Source: Acetobacter sp.
Lineage (GTDB): Bacteria; Pseudomonadota; Alphaproteobacteria; Acetobacterales; Acetobacteraceae
Reading direction: 5' to 3'
Length of the DNA: 64,000 nucleotides
NCBI RefSeq assembly: GCF_022483985.1
Contig: NZ_JAKVME010000001.1
Coordinates: 1,116,001-1,180,000 of the forward strand
Of the stretch, positions 17,058 through 25,687 are shown piece by piece. The notes beneath the pieces are model-generated. The model was not told the DNA's origin and did not search any database. It saw only the letters and a list, made by a program, of their open reading frames with translations. The stretch's first letter is position 1, and the number at the start of each line of letters is the position of its first letter. The position numbers and the translations under genes were made by a program.

Positions 17058-18395
17058 CTATCTGTCTGTTAATGTCTTCAGAAACGCAATAATCGCTGCC
17101 CGCTCATCCTCAGTCATAGCTGGCTTTTCACCGACCTTACGGTCGAACGGCGCGTCCAGCACATCGATATTCTGACGATATTTCTGCGGAATATCATTAT
17201 ATTTCTCGACTTTTTTATTTTTCCCGACTGGATAAAACTTGGAAGGTTTCAGATCACGCAAGGCATAGAAATCCAGAACACCCTCAAGGGAACGAAAGAC
17301 ACCATTATGAAAAAACACATGACGTGTCGCTGAATTTCTTAAGGTTGGCGTCGCGAACATACCGCAATACAGACTGAGAGTTGTCCGGCCATCCGGCTGG
17401 CGATCGCATACACCGAGATCAAAATAGGCAGGATCATGATTCATCGTGATCTGCATGTTTCTCGGAGCACCAAGCGCTTCGTACTGGTGGTCAGTGAAGA
17501 CAGGCGGCAGACGGTTCCCTGACACCGTATCGACGTGGCAGGCCGCGCAATTTCCCTTTTGAGGATCATTGAATGCGAGATAACCAGCCCGTTCAATGGG
17601 CGTAAAGTTCTCCTTGCCTTCAAGCCAGCCATCAAACTTGCTGTTATAGCGATGAAACGCGGGGTCCTCGATCTGGTAACGGGCCAGAGCAAACATGGCT
17701 TCAGACAGAAGAAACGCAGGAGACGCTTGGCCTGCAATACCAGCCAACTGCTTGAGATCAGCCGTATACGGCGCGTTGCTGATCCGTTCGATCACCTTGT
17801 CTGGTGACGACGCCATCTCGGCCGGATCATAAAGAGGGCCCAACGCCTGCTGTTGCAGCGTATCGGCACGCCCATCCCAGAAAAGACCACCCTGTGGCAC
17901 AAGATTTCCGGCGGACGCCGCATTATTGGTGGCGCTTTTGCCGCCACGGTCAGCCCCTCCCACATTCGCGACTATAGCTGGCGCGGCTTCGCTTGTAGGA
18001 TCATCAAGACCGATACTGAAATTCGGACGGCGTTCCGCGTAAGTCAACGTTGGAATCGCTCGTCTGCCCTGTTTGTTCAGTTGTATCCCGCCTGAAAAAA
18101 CAGGGGAATCTCCCGATGGAGCATAATGATTGGTCGGTTCATGGCACGAAGCGCATGACAGTTTTCCTGAACCGGACAGAAGCGGATCATTAAATATCTG
18201 CCTGCCGATCAAGGCCATTTGAGAAAGTGGCTGTTCTTTTGGCTTCAGCATCTCCACAGGACATGGATTGCTGCCATCAGACGCAGGCAGGCAGGAACCT
18301 GTTCCGGCCTGAGCCGAAACAGGTGTTGCCCACAGAAGCGCAAACAAACTGATGCAGCCCAGAACGGGCTGCATCGAACGATAAAGATCAGACAT
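17058..18395 (-). CDS. Di-haem cytochrome c peroxidase / MauG-family protein
   Basis: A periplasmic di-haem enzyme of the bacterial cytochrome c peroxidase/MauG family. The signal peptide ends near VSAQA (residues 26-30). Two CxxCH haem sites follow: C81-ASC-H85 and C283-AAC-H287. The FWDGRAD motif between them is typical of the family. With ATG 18395 the protein is 445 residues. The start lies inside the end of the upstream phosphoesterase gene (shared ATGTCTGA, 8-nt overlap), so translation is probably coupled. Whether it reduces peroxide or oxidises another protein cannot be decided. Its association with a secreted phosphoesterase is the best clue to its role. Confidence 0.88.
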   Translation of the reverse strand: MSDLYRSMQPVLGCISLFALLWATPVSAQAGTGSCLPASDGSNPCPVEMLKPKEQPLSQMALIGRQIFNDPLLSGSGKLSCASCHEPTNHYAPSGDSPVFSGGIQLNKQGRRAIPTLTYAERRPNFSIGLDDPTSEAAPAIVANVGGADRGGKSATNNAASAGNLVPQGGLFWDGRADTLQQQALGPLYDPAEMASSPDKVIERISNAPYTADLKQLAGIAGQASPAFLLSEAMFALARYQIEDPAFHRYNSKFDGWLEGKENFTPIERAGYLAFNDPQKGNCAACHVDTVSGNRLPPVFTDHQYEALGAPRNMQITMNHDPAYFDLGVCDRQPDGRTTLSLYCGMFATPTLRNSATRHVFFHNGVFRSLEGVLDFYALRDLKPSKFYPVGKNKKVEKYNDIPQKYRQNIDVLDAPFDRKVGEKPAMTEDERAAIIAFLKTLTDR

Positions 18396-20235
18396 ACTGG
18401 GACAGGAACGACCAGATTGCAGCCAGCAGACCAGCGAGACCGCTGCCTGAAGAGCTTTGATCAGAAGACGAATGATGGCCATTTCCGCCAAACGGAGAAT
18501 CATCACCGTGTGGGGAAGAACCATGATGATCATCACCCGTGATCTGTCCCGAACGGATATCGCCGGTATCAGGATCAAGGATCAGCTTGCCGGTATCCGA
18601 ACGACCATTGAAGTCAAACAGATCGTCGATTTTACCAGCCGTCGCATCAAACGATCCCTGACCGAGGCGCTTGCCGCCCAGCCAGTTGTCTTCAATGAAG
18701 CGAACGATGGAAGCCTGTGTCACCAGAGTATGGCTGACATGGTTGGTTTTGGCCCAGGGAGAGATCGCGATCAGGGGAATGCGTGTGCCCGGTCCGCAAC
18801 GGCCATTGACAGCTTTGCCTTCAACACCCTTCGGAGCAGTGCCCGAACCGCAGATGCCCGCGCCGTTCAACTGATCGGCAGAGGAATCAAACGAACCATG
18901 CGTCGGAGCAACGTAAGCGTGGTCATACCAGCCGTCTGAGTCGTCATAAGCGATCAGAATGGCTGTATCTTTCCATTCAGGTAGCTTCTGGAGAAGGTTG
19001 ACCACATCGACCACGCCAACCTGCTCATCAAGCGGATCGGAATAACCGGCGTGACCGTCCTGATAGGCTGGCAGCTTTACGAAAGAAACAGCAGGAAGAT
19101 TGCCCTCTTTCGCCGTCTTGTAGAAGTCTTTCAGGTCATATTCGTGATTGGCGGGATCTTTTTTGGAAGTTCCCGGAATATAGGTGTAGCCGATCGACTT
19201 GACGGAATGCGGACGGGCATGCGTCGGGTTCGCCGTGCTCTCGTAATACTGGAACCAGTTGTGATGCGGAATATAATCCGTCACGTTCTGGGAGACGATG
19301 GTGGAATAGGTCGCCCGCTTGCAGCCGGTCGATCCGTCTGTGTTGCTCAGACCAAGATCGAAGCCGCCCATAAAGCCGCCCCAGGTGATGCCGCGCTCAT
19401 TGAGCAGATCACCAATGTTGCGACCCGTCATCATGCCCTGATTGGTCGTGGATGAGCAGACATCATAACCGGGGTCGATGTCATTGATCATCGTCCAGCC
19501 GCCCTGACCGTCAGAGATATAGGCGGAAGATTTCTCTTTTGTGGACGGGCTCTGTGTCGTTGCGATCAGCTTCAGACCGTTGGTCTGGCCAGACACGACT
19601 TCCAGCGCACCCGGTGTGGACGGACCGTAGGTGTCGGTGAAAGCATTGTCGCTCATGGAGAAGCGCTGAGCATAACGCCAGTAAGCGGTTACGGTGTTGC
19701 CATCGTAATAGCCCAGAACCTGACCTTTGGTGCCGAAGGCGCCTACGCCGCCGGACGAACCGGAACCGGTATAGAGCGGGAACAGATCCATGGCGCCGTT
19801 GTTATAGGCCATCTGCTCGGCGGTATAAGCATGGTTCTGGTCGGCGGTGCTGGCCTGCGTGCGATCCAGACGGAAAGGAAGCGCCGCACCCGTGCCGTTG
19901 GCGGTGTTGGTGTTGGGATTCTGCTGAAGCAGGTTGCTGTTCTGCAGATTATTCACCGTCGGCGTACCGCGCTGCGCCCGGAAGCTCGGCTCGCCGGTCG
20001 GGTTGGTCGCCTTGGGGTATGTCGCGAAATAATGATCGAAGGAGACGTTCTCCTGATAGATCACAACAAGATGCTTGATGGGGGTTCTTGTCTGGGACGT
20101 ATTCCCGAAAGAACTGGACTGCTGCTGCTGACCGCCAGACCAGATGTTCCAGGCACTTGCATGGCCGGACACTGGAGAAAAGACGGACAGGGACAGCAAA
20201 GTGGAGAGTGCAAGCCGCGTGCGCTTTACAGACAC
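18388..20235 (-). CDS. Secreted phosphoesterase (PF04185; AcpA/phospholipase C type)
   Basis: An exported phosphatase/phospholipase C-like enzyme of the alkaline-phosphatase superfamily. After a signal peptide (cleavage near GHASA) comes the family's N-terminal metal and nucleophile region (VVIYQENVSFDHYF) and a later metal-binding DDSDGWYDH. The protein ends in an unusual low-complexity His/Ser/Asp/Gly-rich linker (about residues 550-600) and a hydrophobic last segment (GLAGLLAAIWSFLSQYV) that may anchor it to membrane. GTG 20235 gives a normal signal peptide and 615 residues; a GTG at 20292 is also possible. It precedes and overlaps the MauG gene and lies beside the T2SS locus, so it is a candidate T2SS substrate (inference). 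Confidence 0.85.
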   Translation of the reverse strand: MSVKRTRLALSTLLSLSVFSPVSGHASAWNIWSGGQQQQSSSFGNTSQTRTPIKHLVVIYQENVSFDHYFATYPKATNPTGEPSFRAQRGTPTVNNLQNSNLLQQNPNTNTANGTGAALPFRLDRTQASTADQNHAYTAEQMAYNNGAMDLFPLYTGSGSSGGVGAFGTKGQVLGYYDGNTVTAYWRYAQRFSMSDNAFTDTYGPSTPGALEVVSGQTNGLKLIATTQSPSTKEKSSAYISDGQGGWTMINDIDPGYDVCSSTTNQGMMTGRNIGDLLNERGITWGGFMGGFDLGLSNTDGSTGCKRATYSTIVSQNVTDYIPHHNWFQYYESTANPTHARPHSVKSIGYTYIPGTSKKDPANHEYDLKDFYKTAKEGNLPAVSFVKLPAYQDGHAGYSDPLDEQVGVVDVVNLLQKLPEWKDTAILIAYDDSDGWYDHAYVAPTHGSFDSSADQLNGAGICGSGTAPKGVEGKAVNGRCGPGTRIPLIAISPWAKTNHVSHTLVTQASIVRFIEDNWLGGKRLGQGSFDATAGKIDDLFDFNGRSDTGKLILDPDTGDIRSGQITGDDHHGSSPHGDDSPFGGNGHHSSSDQSSSGSGLAGLLAAIWSFLSQYV

Positions 20236-20352
20236 GTCACGGAACCTTTCTTTTCGCACGGCATGACCGGCTGTCGAAGGAAACTGGATCACCTGAATAC
20301 CACTCCGATCAGTCAGCCCCGGCTGGGGTGGTGGAAACAGGGCGTTAAGTAA

Positions 20353-20368
20353 ATGAAAGATTTTTCAT
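20353..20368. promoter_or_regulatory. Small palindrome upstream of the phosphoesterase gene
   Basis: ATGAAA-GATT-TTTCAT lies 60-120 nt upstream of the two possible phosphoesterase starts, in an AT-rich stretch that probably holds its promoter. A phosphate-responsive element would be expected for this enzyme, but I do not see a convincing Pho box. Confidence 0.25.
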
Positions 20369-20431
20369 GTAGTGTTATCATTTTGTGAAAGACGCTCATC
20401 TGAAACAAATTGCAGTATTTCAAAGCAGACA

Positions 20432-20941
20432 TCACCAGGCCAGATGCGAATCAGGACCGCTGGCACTCGTCATGCTCGCCTCTCCCTCTTTAACCTTTTC
20501 AGGCACAAGAGAAGCGGTATTCTTTGAAAACATGATTGAAATTCTCTTTGTTTTTTCGCCTCGGGCAAGATTGACCCCGCCGGGGTCGATGGAGACAATC
20601 GTCCAGTCATTCACCTTCTCACTTCCCGTCAGGACAATGCTTTTTCCCTCGCCTCTGTCCGGTTTGAAAATCGCTTTCCATAGACCCGCATGGCCTGAAA
20701 TGCCCACAAGATGGAATTCACCGTTTTCCTCATGGGCAACGCCTTTCCGCCGTCGATCAGGCTCAAAAAGTGGACGATCCAGAATTTTAGTGACGTCTTC
20801 ACTGCTGTCACCGGAATCTGCGGATACCGTTCCAGATGTATCAGGCCCCACAGCCTGTTGTGCACAAGCAGGCCAGCACATCAACCAGACCAGAGAAACA
20901 CTTCCAGCCATCTTCAGAAACAGACCTGATCTGACCGTCAC
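20432..20941 (-). CDS. GspC/GspN-like type II secretion protein
   Basis: A 169-residue inner-membrane-anchored or exported protein. A hydrophobic N-terminal segment (about residues 7-27) precedes a periplasmic part containing ILDRPLFEPDRRR and FHLVGI. These resemble the homology region of GspC and of the short GspN proteins found with acetic-acid-bacterial T2SS loci. In the machine this region would contact the secretin. There is no PDZ or coiled-coil domain, so it is shorter than classical GspC. The start is GTG with AAAGG 7 nt upstream. It lies 278 nt downstream of gspJ on the same strand, possibly in its own transcript. Confidence 0.6.
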   Translation of the reverse strand: MTVRSGLFLKMAGSVSLVWLMCWPACAQQAVGPDTSGTVSADSGDSSEDVTKILDRPLFEPDRRRKGVAHEENGEFHLVGISGHAGLWKAIFKPDRGEGKSIVLTGSEKVNDWTIVSIDPGGVNLARGEKTKRISIMFSKNTASLVPEKVKEGEASMTSASGPDSHLAW

Positions 20942-20977
20942 AACAAAACCTTTTTCAAAGAGAAAAGGAAATTACAC

Positions 20978-21223
20978 TCAATTCTGCAAACCGCCATGAG
21001 CAGAGCGGACGCCGGAACCGATCTCGCCGTCCCCTATATGCGCCCAAGCATCAGGTTGGAATGAAGCAGCCACACAGACAGAGAAAGCTTTTTTTATCAA
21101 ACAGAAGCAATTTCCAAAGAAAAACCTAAATAGCCTAACAACCCGCCAGAAGAAAAAACAATGAATAAATGATGATAAAGACATTACACACAAAGAATGT
21201 TTTCTCCTTATTTCTTGTTTCAT
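20978..21223 (-). CDS. Possible small Phe/Cys-rich ORF overlapping the gspJ stop
   Basis: An 81-codon frame starts at an ATG sharing ATGA with the gspJ stop and has GGAGG just upstream. It reads MKQEIRRKHSLCV, then a Phe/Cys-rich hydrophobic stretch, and ends in SAHGGLQN. I know no family for it, and its AT-rich first half looks non-coding. The overlap and ribosome-binding-like sequence are the only arguments in favour. The alternative is plain intergenic DNA. Confidence 0.2.
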   Translation of the reverse strand: MKQEIRRKHSLCVMSLSSFIHCFFFWRVVRLFRFFFGNCFCLIKKAFSVCVAASFQPDAWAHIGDGEIGSGVRSAHGGLQN

Positions 21224-21807
21224 CTCGCCTCCGCGCCACTGAGCAGTGGGCGAATCATCATCGTTGGCCAACTTCTTCCCGGAGCAAGGAAGCGCACCTG
21301 AACCCTCACCAGAAGAGGCAGATACGAGCTGTTCCACGTCGGTTGCCATACATGACGGCCACCCTGCAGACCATAATATGAAAAATCGATCGCGCTTATG
21401 CCGCGAGCCAGAATCTCTTCATGCAGAGCTTCTGGCTGCTCAGGGCAGGTCGCCCGCCGATAAGGCTGCCACCGGACGATGAGCTCGTGCTGCGCATCTA
21501 CCCCGAACGCAGCCTCGACTTCCTTTTCATAACCGTTTTTCTCCGGAAGCCACGCTATAACGCGCAGCCGGTCCCCCTGACCGGAAAATTTGCCTACCCC
21601 TCCATTGTCCGGAACGTCGGCCCGTTCAATCAGTCGGCGCAACGCGTCCTCAATGCCCTGCCCGGTCACTTCGTCATAATGACGATGCTCGGCCATGGCC
21701 CATCCATGCGTGCCGACGCCGATCCCTTCCCACAGGGCAACCGACAGCAGGCCGAAAACCACCGTCACAACAAGAATTTCAAGAAGCGTGAAGCCGTCGT
21801 CTCTCAT
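21220..21807 (-). CDS. gspJ: Type II secretion minor pseudopilin GspJ
   Basis: A minor pseudopilin that joins the GspH-I-J-K tip of the T2SS pseudopilus. Class III leader: charged MRDDG, cleavage after Gly, then FTLLE with the conserved Glu5, followed by a hydrophobic helix (ILVVTVVFGLLSVAL). The body matches GspJ (RHYDEVTGQGIEDALRRLIERAD; 195 residues). Its ATG overlaps the gspI stop by 4 nt. Confidence 0.87.
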   Translation of the reverse strand: MRDDGFTLLEILVVTVVFGLLSVALWEGIGVGTHGWAMAEHRHYDEVTGQGIEDALRRLIERADVPDNGGVGKFSGQGDRLRVIAWLPEKNGYEKEVEAAFGVDAQHELIVRWQPYRRATCPEQPEALHEEILARGISAIDFSYYGLQGGRHVWQPTWNSSYLPLLVRVQVRFLAPGRSWPTMMIRPLLSGAEAR

Positions 21808-22202
21808 TCCTGCACCGAGGGGCGAACGGCCCTGCCCGTCAGGGTGACAGACCGTCCGGTTCCATCCTGATGAATCTGCACGGAAACGGAAAACAATCCG
21901 ATCCTGTCACCACCATCCTTGGTGGCGGCATCAGCAATCTGGCGAATTTCCACATCCGAATGATAATGCCCTTCCAGATCGTAACTCTGTGATCCCGGAC
22001 GCAGGGAAAGTGTCGACAACACCCCCGCAAGCTGTGATCTGGCCAGTGAAATGGCGTAAAGATCCCGCTGGGCACGACTGCCGCCCGCAAGCCCCGCTTC
22101 CAGCGATCCAAGCATTGCCGCCAGCGCAAAGCCGGAAATCATCAGCGCAATGATGACCTCCAGCAGTGTGAAACCCTCTTGTCTCTGGCTCGACATCATC
22201 AT
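21804..22202 (-). CDS. gspI: Type II secretion minor pseudopilin GspI
   Basis: A small minor pseudopilin of about 132 residues with a class III leader (QEG, cleavage, FTLLEVIIALMISG) that keeps Glu5. I placed the start at the first of three consecutive ATGs (22202) because GAGG lies about 8 nt upstream, inside the end of gspH. An ATG at 22226 would lengthen the leader by 8 residues. GspI is thought to nucleate the tip complex with GspJ and GspK. Confidence 0.85.
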   Translation of the reverse strand: MMMSSQRQEGFTLLEVIIALMISGFALAAMLGSLEAGLAGGSRAQRDLYAISLARSQLAGVLSTLSLRPGSQSYDLEGHYHSDVEIRQIADAATKDGGDRIGLFSVSVQIHQDGTGRSVTLTGRAVRPSVQE

Positions 22203-22206
22203 GAAA

Positions 22207-22677
22207 TCAGCCCTCATCGGCTTCAATCCGCCCCGTGACGGGACTGACCCTGATCAAACAGAAATGTTTCCCTAACGTGACGACGAGAGGCGGCCCGGAA
22301 GCACCCCCATCCGCCGTGAAACGGTAATCGCCACTGGGAAAAAAGCCACCGCCGGGTCTGGGCAGCAGCATCCTTGCCGGTCCTGAAATCCGACCCACCT
22401 GAGGGACATGGTCATGCACGGTAACAATCTGGGAGGTCTGCGTATTCACTTCCAGCATGACCGTATCGCCGGTGGCTTCAGAAAGTCTCTGGGCTTCATA
22501 CAGGCTGTCCAGCACGCGTGACCGGGTGGCGGCGAAAGTGAGCGCATCGCTCTTCATCGGCCCCCGTTCCAGCGCCATGCCCATCAGAAGCCCCGCGATC
22601 ACCAGCACCACCATGATTTCAAGCAATGTGAAACCTGCGTCTGATGATCGGGACGATTCATCAGTGCGCGAGGTCAT
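22207..22677 (-). CDS. gspH: Type II secretion minor pseudopilin GspH
   Basis: A 156-residue pseudopilin. The leader DAG is followed by FTLLEIMVVLVIAGLL (Glu5 present) and a body with the GspH-like pattern TRSRVLDSLYEAQRLSEATG. It links the tip complex to the major pseudopilin shaft. It overlaps the end of gspF by 17 nt and is followed by gspI. The gene for the major pseudopilin GspG, usually next to gspH, is not here. Confidence 0.82.
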   Translation of the reverse strand: MTSRTDESSRSSDAGFTLLEIMVVLVIAGLLMGMALERGPMKSDALTFAATRSRVLDSLYEAQRLSEATGDTVMLEVNTQTSQIVTVHDHVPQVGRISGPARMLLPRPGGGFFPSGDYRFTADGGASGPPLVVTLGKHFCLIRVSPVTGRIEADEG

Positions 22678-23917
22678 TGAGGCTCAGCATGGCAAGGAGA
22701 AGCGCCGACACAATACCCGCCACCAGAACACCCATGATGATGGTGATCGCAGGAACAAGAATGGCGAGAAGACGCTGGATGGTGACACGACTGGCTTCCT
22801 CGTGAATGTCAGCCGATCGCAAGGCGATAGGCGCCAGTTGGGCCGTCTCTTCGCCAACCTTGAGAAAGTGCGTCATCGTTTCAGGAAAAATTTTGCTGCG
22901 CTCAAGCGAGAAAGCGAGACTACGCCCTTCCCGCACATCCCGCGTTGCTTCCGACAGGCAGGTCGCACCAGCAGAGTTGCTGATGACACCTTCCGTTATA
23001 CGAAGCGCACCGACCAGCGGCACGCCATTGCGCATCAATGTGCCAAGCGTGCGGGTAAACTGCGCCGCCATGATCTCACTCAGCAGCGTCCCGATCACCG
23101 GAACGCGCAACAGAAATCTGTCTGTCGCCAGTCTGACAGATGGTTTCCGCAGGGCAATCCGCACACACGCCACCAGCACCACGCCCGCCACAAGCAGCAA
23201 CATGCCCCACGCCGTCAGGAAATCTCCCGCTGCAATGACAATCTTTGTCGCCAGAGGCAGGGAAGCGCCATTTTCCTCAAACAGTGGCACGAACTGCGGC
23301 AATACATGGGTCAGCAGCAGGGCAATGGAAAAAACCGATGCGACAATCAGCACAACCGGATAGATCATCGCTGACTGCACGGTCGCTTTCAGCTTGCGTT
23401 CGCGCTCCAGCAGATCCGACAGACGCAGCAGCGCATCTCCCAACGCACCGCCCGCCTCACCTGCCCTCACCAGGCCGACATAGAGCTTCGAGAAAATCGA
23501 AGGCATCGTTTCCAGCGCGTCAGCAAACGATTCACCGTCGCGCACACGGTCACGCAATGCCCCGATAACCCGGCCATTCCGTGGCCCGACCGCCGTGTCA
23601 CCCAGAAAACGCAGGGCCCGGTCAAGATCCAGTCCGGCCGTCAGCATCGTCGCCAGCTTGCGGGTGAAATCCGCGACTTCGCCCGACTTGAGGCGCAAAT
23701 CTTTCTTGCGACCAAGAAGCGAGAGAATCTCGCCCGCAAGCGCTCCGCCGCGTGTCGCCGGAGCGATCTTCATGACCATCAGATTCTGGCGACGCAGGCG
23801 GCTGGTGACCTGCGTCTCCGAACTGGCCGTCATCTCCCCGTGGACGACGTGACCTTCCGCGTTGACCGCCTGATAACGCCAGACTTCCGCACCTGTGTCA
23901 GCCAGTGTGGACGTCAT
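22661..23917 (-). CDS. gspF: Type II secretion inner-membrane platform protein GspF
   Basis: A polytopic core of the T2SS assembly platform. Two T2SF domains of about 120 residues (FTRKLATMLTAGLDLDRALRF and FTRTLGTLMRNGVPLVGALRI) are each followed by hydrophobic helices. It has 418 residues and the three membrane segments expected for the family. It overlaps gspE by 4 nt (ATGA). It works with the GspE ATPase and the GspL/GspM subunits encoded on the other strand. Confidence 0.93.
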   Translation of the reverse strand: MTSTLADTGAEVWRYQAVNAEGHVVHGEMTASSETQVTSRLRRQNLMVMKIAPATRGGALAGEILSLLGRKKDLRLKSGEVADFTRKLATMLTAGLDLDRALRFLGDTAVGPRNGRVIGALRDRVRDGESFADALETMPSIFSKLYVGLVRAGEAGGALGDALLRLSDLLERERKLKATVQSAMIYPVVLIVASVFSIALLLTHVLPQFVPLFEENGASLPLATKIVIAAGDFLTAWGMLLLVAGVVLVACVRIALRKPSVRLATDRFLLRVPVIGTLLSEIMAAQFTRTLGTLMRNGVPLVGALRITEGVISNSAGATCLSEATRDVREGRSLAFSLERSKIFPETMTHFLKVGEETAQLAPIALRSADIHEEASRVTIQRLLAILVPAITIIMGVLVAGIVSALLLAMLSLNDLAH

Positions 23918-25638
23918 TCGTCTTGCCCGACGATACGGCTGACTTCCTCAAGCGACGTCTCACCCTTCAGGGCCGCCTGCAACCCGGCATGGAACATGGT
24001 CTTCATGCCCTCCGCCACAGCCGCGCGCTCGATTTCAGAATGATCTGCTCCCGAGAGAATCAGGCGTGTCACCTCTCGCGATGGCTGTAGGAACTCAGCG
24101 ACAGCGCTTCGTCCCTTGTAACCGGTCTGACGGCAATGCGCGCAGCCGACTGGATGCCACAACGTATGCCGCGTCTGCTGATCCAGCCCCAGTCGCGCCG
24201 CCAGTTCCGGAGACACGTCTTCCGGACGGCGACACTCCTGACAGAGCCGCCGCACAAGACGCTGGGCGAGAATCCCGCGCAGAACGGCGGTCAGAAGATA
24301 GTCCTCCAGCCCCATGTCACGCAGTCGGGTCACGGCGGCGGCGGCGGAGTTTGTATGCAGCGTCGAAAGCACAAGATGGCCCGTCAGAGCCGCCTGCACC
24401 GCAATCTGCGCGGTCTCGATGTCACGGATTTCACCAACCATGATGACATCTGGGTCCTGTCGCAGAATGGCGCGCAGGAAGCTGGCGAAGGTCAGCCCGA
24501 TGGATGGTCGGATCTGAAGCTGGTTGATGCCTGCGAGCTGATATTCGATCGGGTCTTCCACCGTCATCACATTGCGTTCGGAGGAATTGAGACCAGCGAG
24601 ACCCGTATAAAGCGTCGTGGTCTTTCCTGAACCGGTCGGCCCTGTCACGAGAACGATGCCGTTGGGCGTTTCCAGCGCCTCGCGAAAGGACGAGATAATC
24701 TCGGGGGCAAGACCGAGACGGCTGTAATCGAAGCTGACGGTTGTGCGATCGAGCACACGCAACACCGCTATTTCGCCATGCAACGACGGCACCGTCGAGA
24801 CACGGAAATCCACTTCATGCCCGCGCACCGCCAGCTTGATACGACCGTCCTGCGGCAGACGACGTTCCGCGATGTCGAGCCTCGCCATGATCTTGATACG
24901 GGAAATAAGCGCCGCCGTCAGACGCGGGCTCTGGCTGTCCACCTCATGCAGCACGCCGTCATAGCGGTAGCGGACCAGCAGACGGTCCTCGAACGGCTCG
25001 ATATGGATATCGGACGCTCTGGTTTCCACGGCACGGAAGATGATCTGGTTCACCAGCCTGATGATCGGCGCTTCACTGGCGAGGTCTTTCAGGCGATCTG
25101 TATCGTCCTCGGCAGCCTCACCCTCATCAGCCAGCGGCTCGCCGTCGCTCGCCCCGTCCTCCTCGCCCTCCGGATAGAGACGGGTGAGAGTCGCCTCGAT
25201 ATCCGCTGACCGCGCCACCTCCCGCACGACCTGACACCCTGTCGCCAGAGACGCCGCCCCGGCAGTGAAGGTGTCGAGCGGGTCCGCCATGACCAGATGC
25301 AGGACTCTTCCCTCGCAGGAGAGCGGAACGGCCCGCGCCTGCCGCAAAAACCGTCCACCCAGTTGCTCCGGCATCACGGGCTCGGCAATGGCGCCCATAC
25401 GCGCCGCATCCAGAACGTCCGTGTCAAGCATGGTCGCATAAGTGCGGGATAGATCGGTTTCGCTGACCAGACCGAGCTGGAGCAGCACCTGCGCCAGCGA
25501 CTGCCCGGTTTCCTCTGACACCATACGCGAGCGTTCAAGGGCGCGGGCGTCGCAGACACCCCGATCGAGAAGGGCAGTTTCCAGATCCATCGCTTCAGCC
25601 AGCATGACGACGCCCCGATTTTCCTGAGACAGGGACAT
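23914..25638 (-). CDS. gspE: Type II secretion ATPase GspE
   Basis: The cytoplasmic hexameric ATPase powering pseudopilus assembly. It has an N-terminal MshEN-like domain (LLQLGLVSETDLSRTYA) and a Walker A motif GPTGSGKTTTLY. Asp-box/Walker B elements lie around DPDVIMVGEIRDIETA, with a His box in GHLVLSTLHTN. A zinc-binding tetra-Cys region (CQEC and CAHC) is present. It has 574 residues and heads the minus-strand gspE-F-H-I-J operon. It is divergent from the prepilin peptidase gene with only 49 nt between starts. Confidence 0.94.
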   Translation of the reverse strand: MSLSQENRGVVMLAEAMDLETALLDRGVCDARALERSRMVSEETGQSLAQVLLQLGLVSETDLSRTYATMLDTDVLDAARMGAIAEPVMPEQLGGRFLRQARAVPLSCEGRVLHLVMADPLDTFTAGAASLATGCQVVREVARSADIEATLTRLYPEGEEDGASDGEPLADEGEAAEDDTDRLKDLASEAPIIRLVNQIIFRAVETRASDIHIEPFEDRLLVRYRYDGVLHEVDSQSPRLTAALISRIKIMARLDIAERRLPQDGRIKLAVRGHEVDFRVSTVPSLHGEIAVLRVLDRTTVSFDYSRLGLAPEIISSFREALETPNGIVLVTGPTGSGKTTTLYTGLAGLNSSERNVMTVEDPIEYQLAGINQLQIRPSIGLTFASFLRAILRQDPDVIMVGEIRDIETAQIAVQAALTGHLVLSTLHTNSAAAAVTRLRDMGLEDYLLTAVLRGILAQRLVRRLCQECRRPEDVSPELAARLGLDQQTRHTLWHPVGCAHCRQTGYKGRSAVAEFLQPSREVTRLILSGADHSEIERAAVAEGMKTMFHAGLQAALKGETSLEEVSRIVGQDE

Positions 25639-25687
25639 TCACCATCGGCTTGCTCAACTGGAGGCAATTCGCCACTGTCACGCCGTC

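Noticed and set aside
18396..18578. N-terminal extension of the MauG-family gene into the phosphoesterase gene
   Set aside because: It would displace a canonical signal peptide by 61 residues; ATG 18395 fits better.
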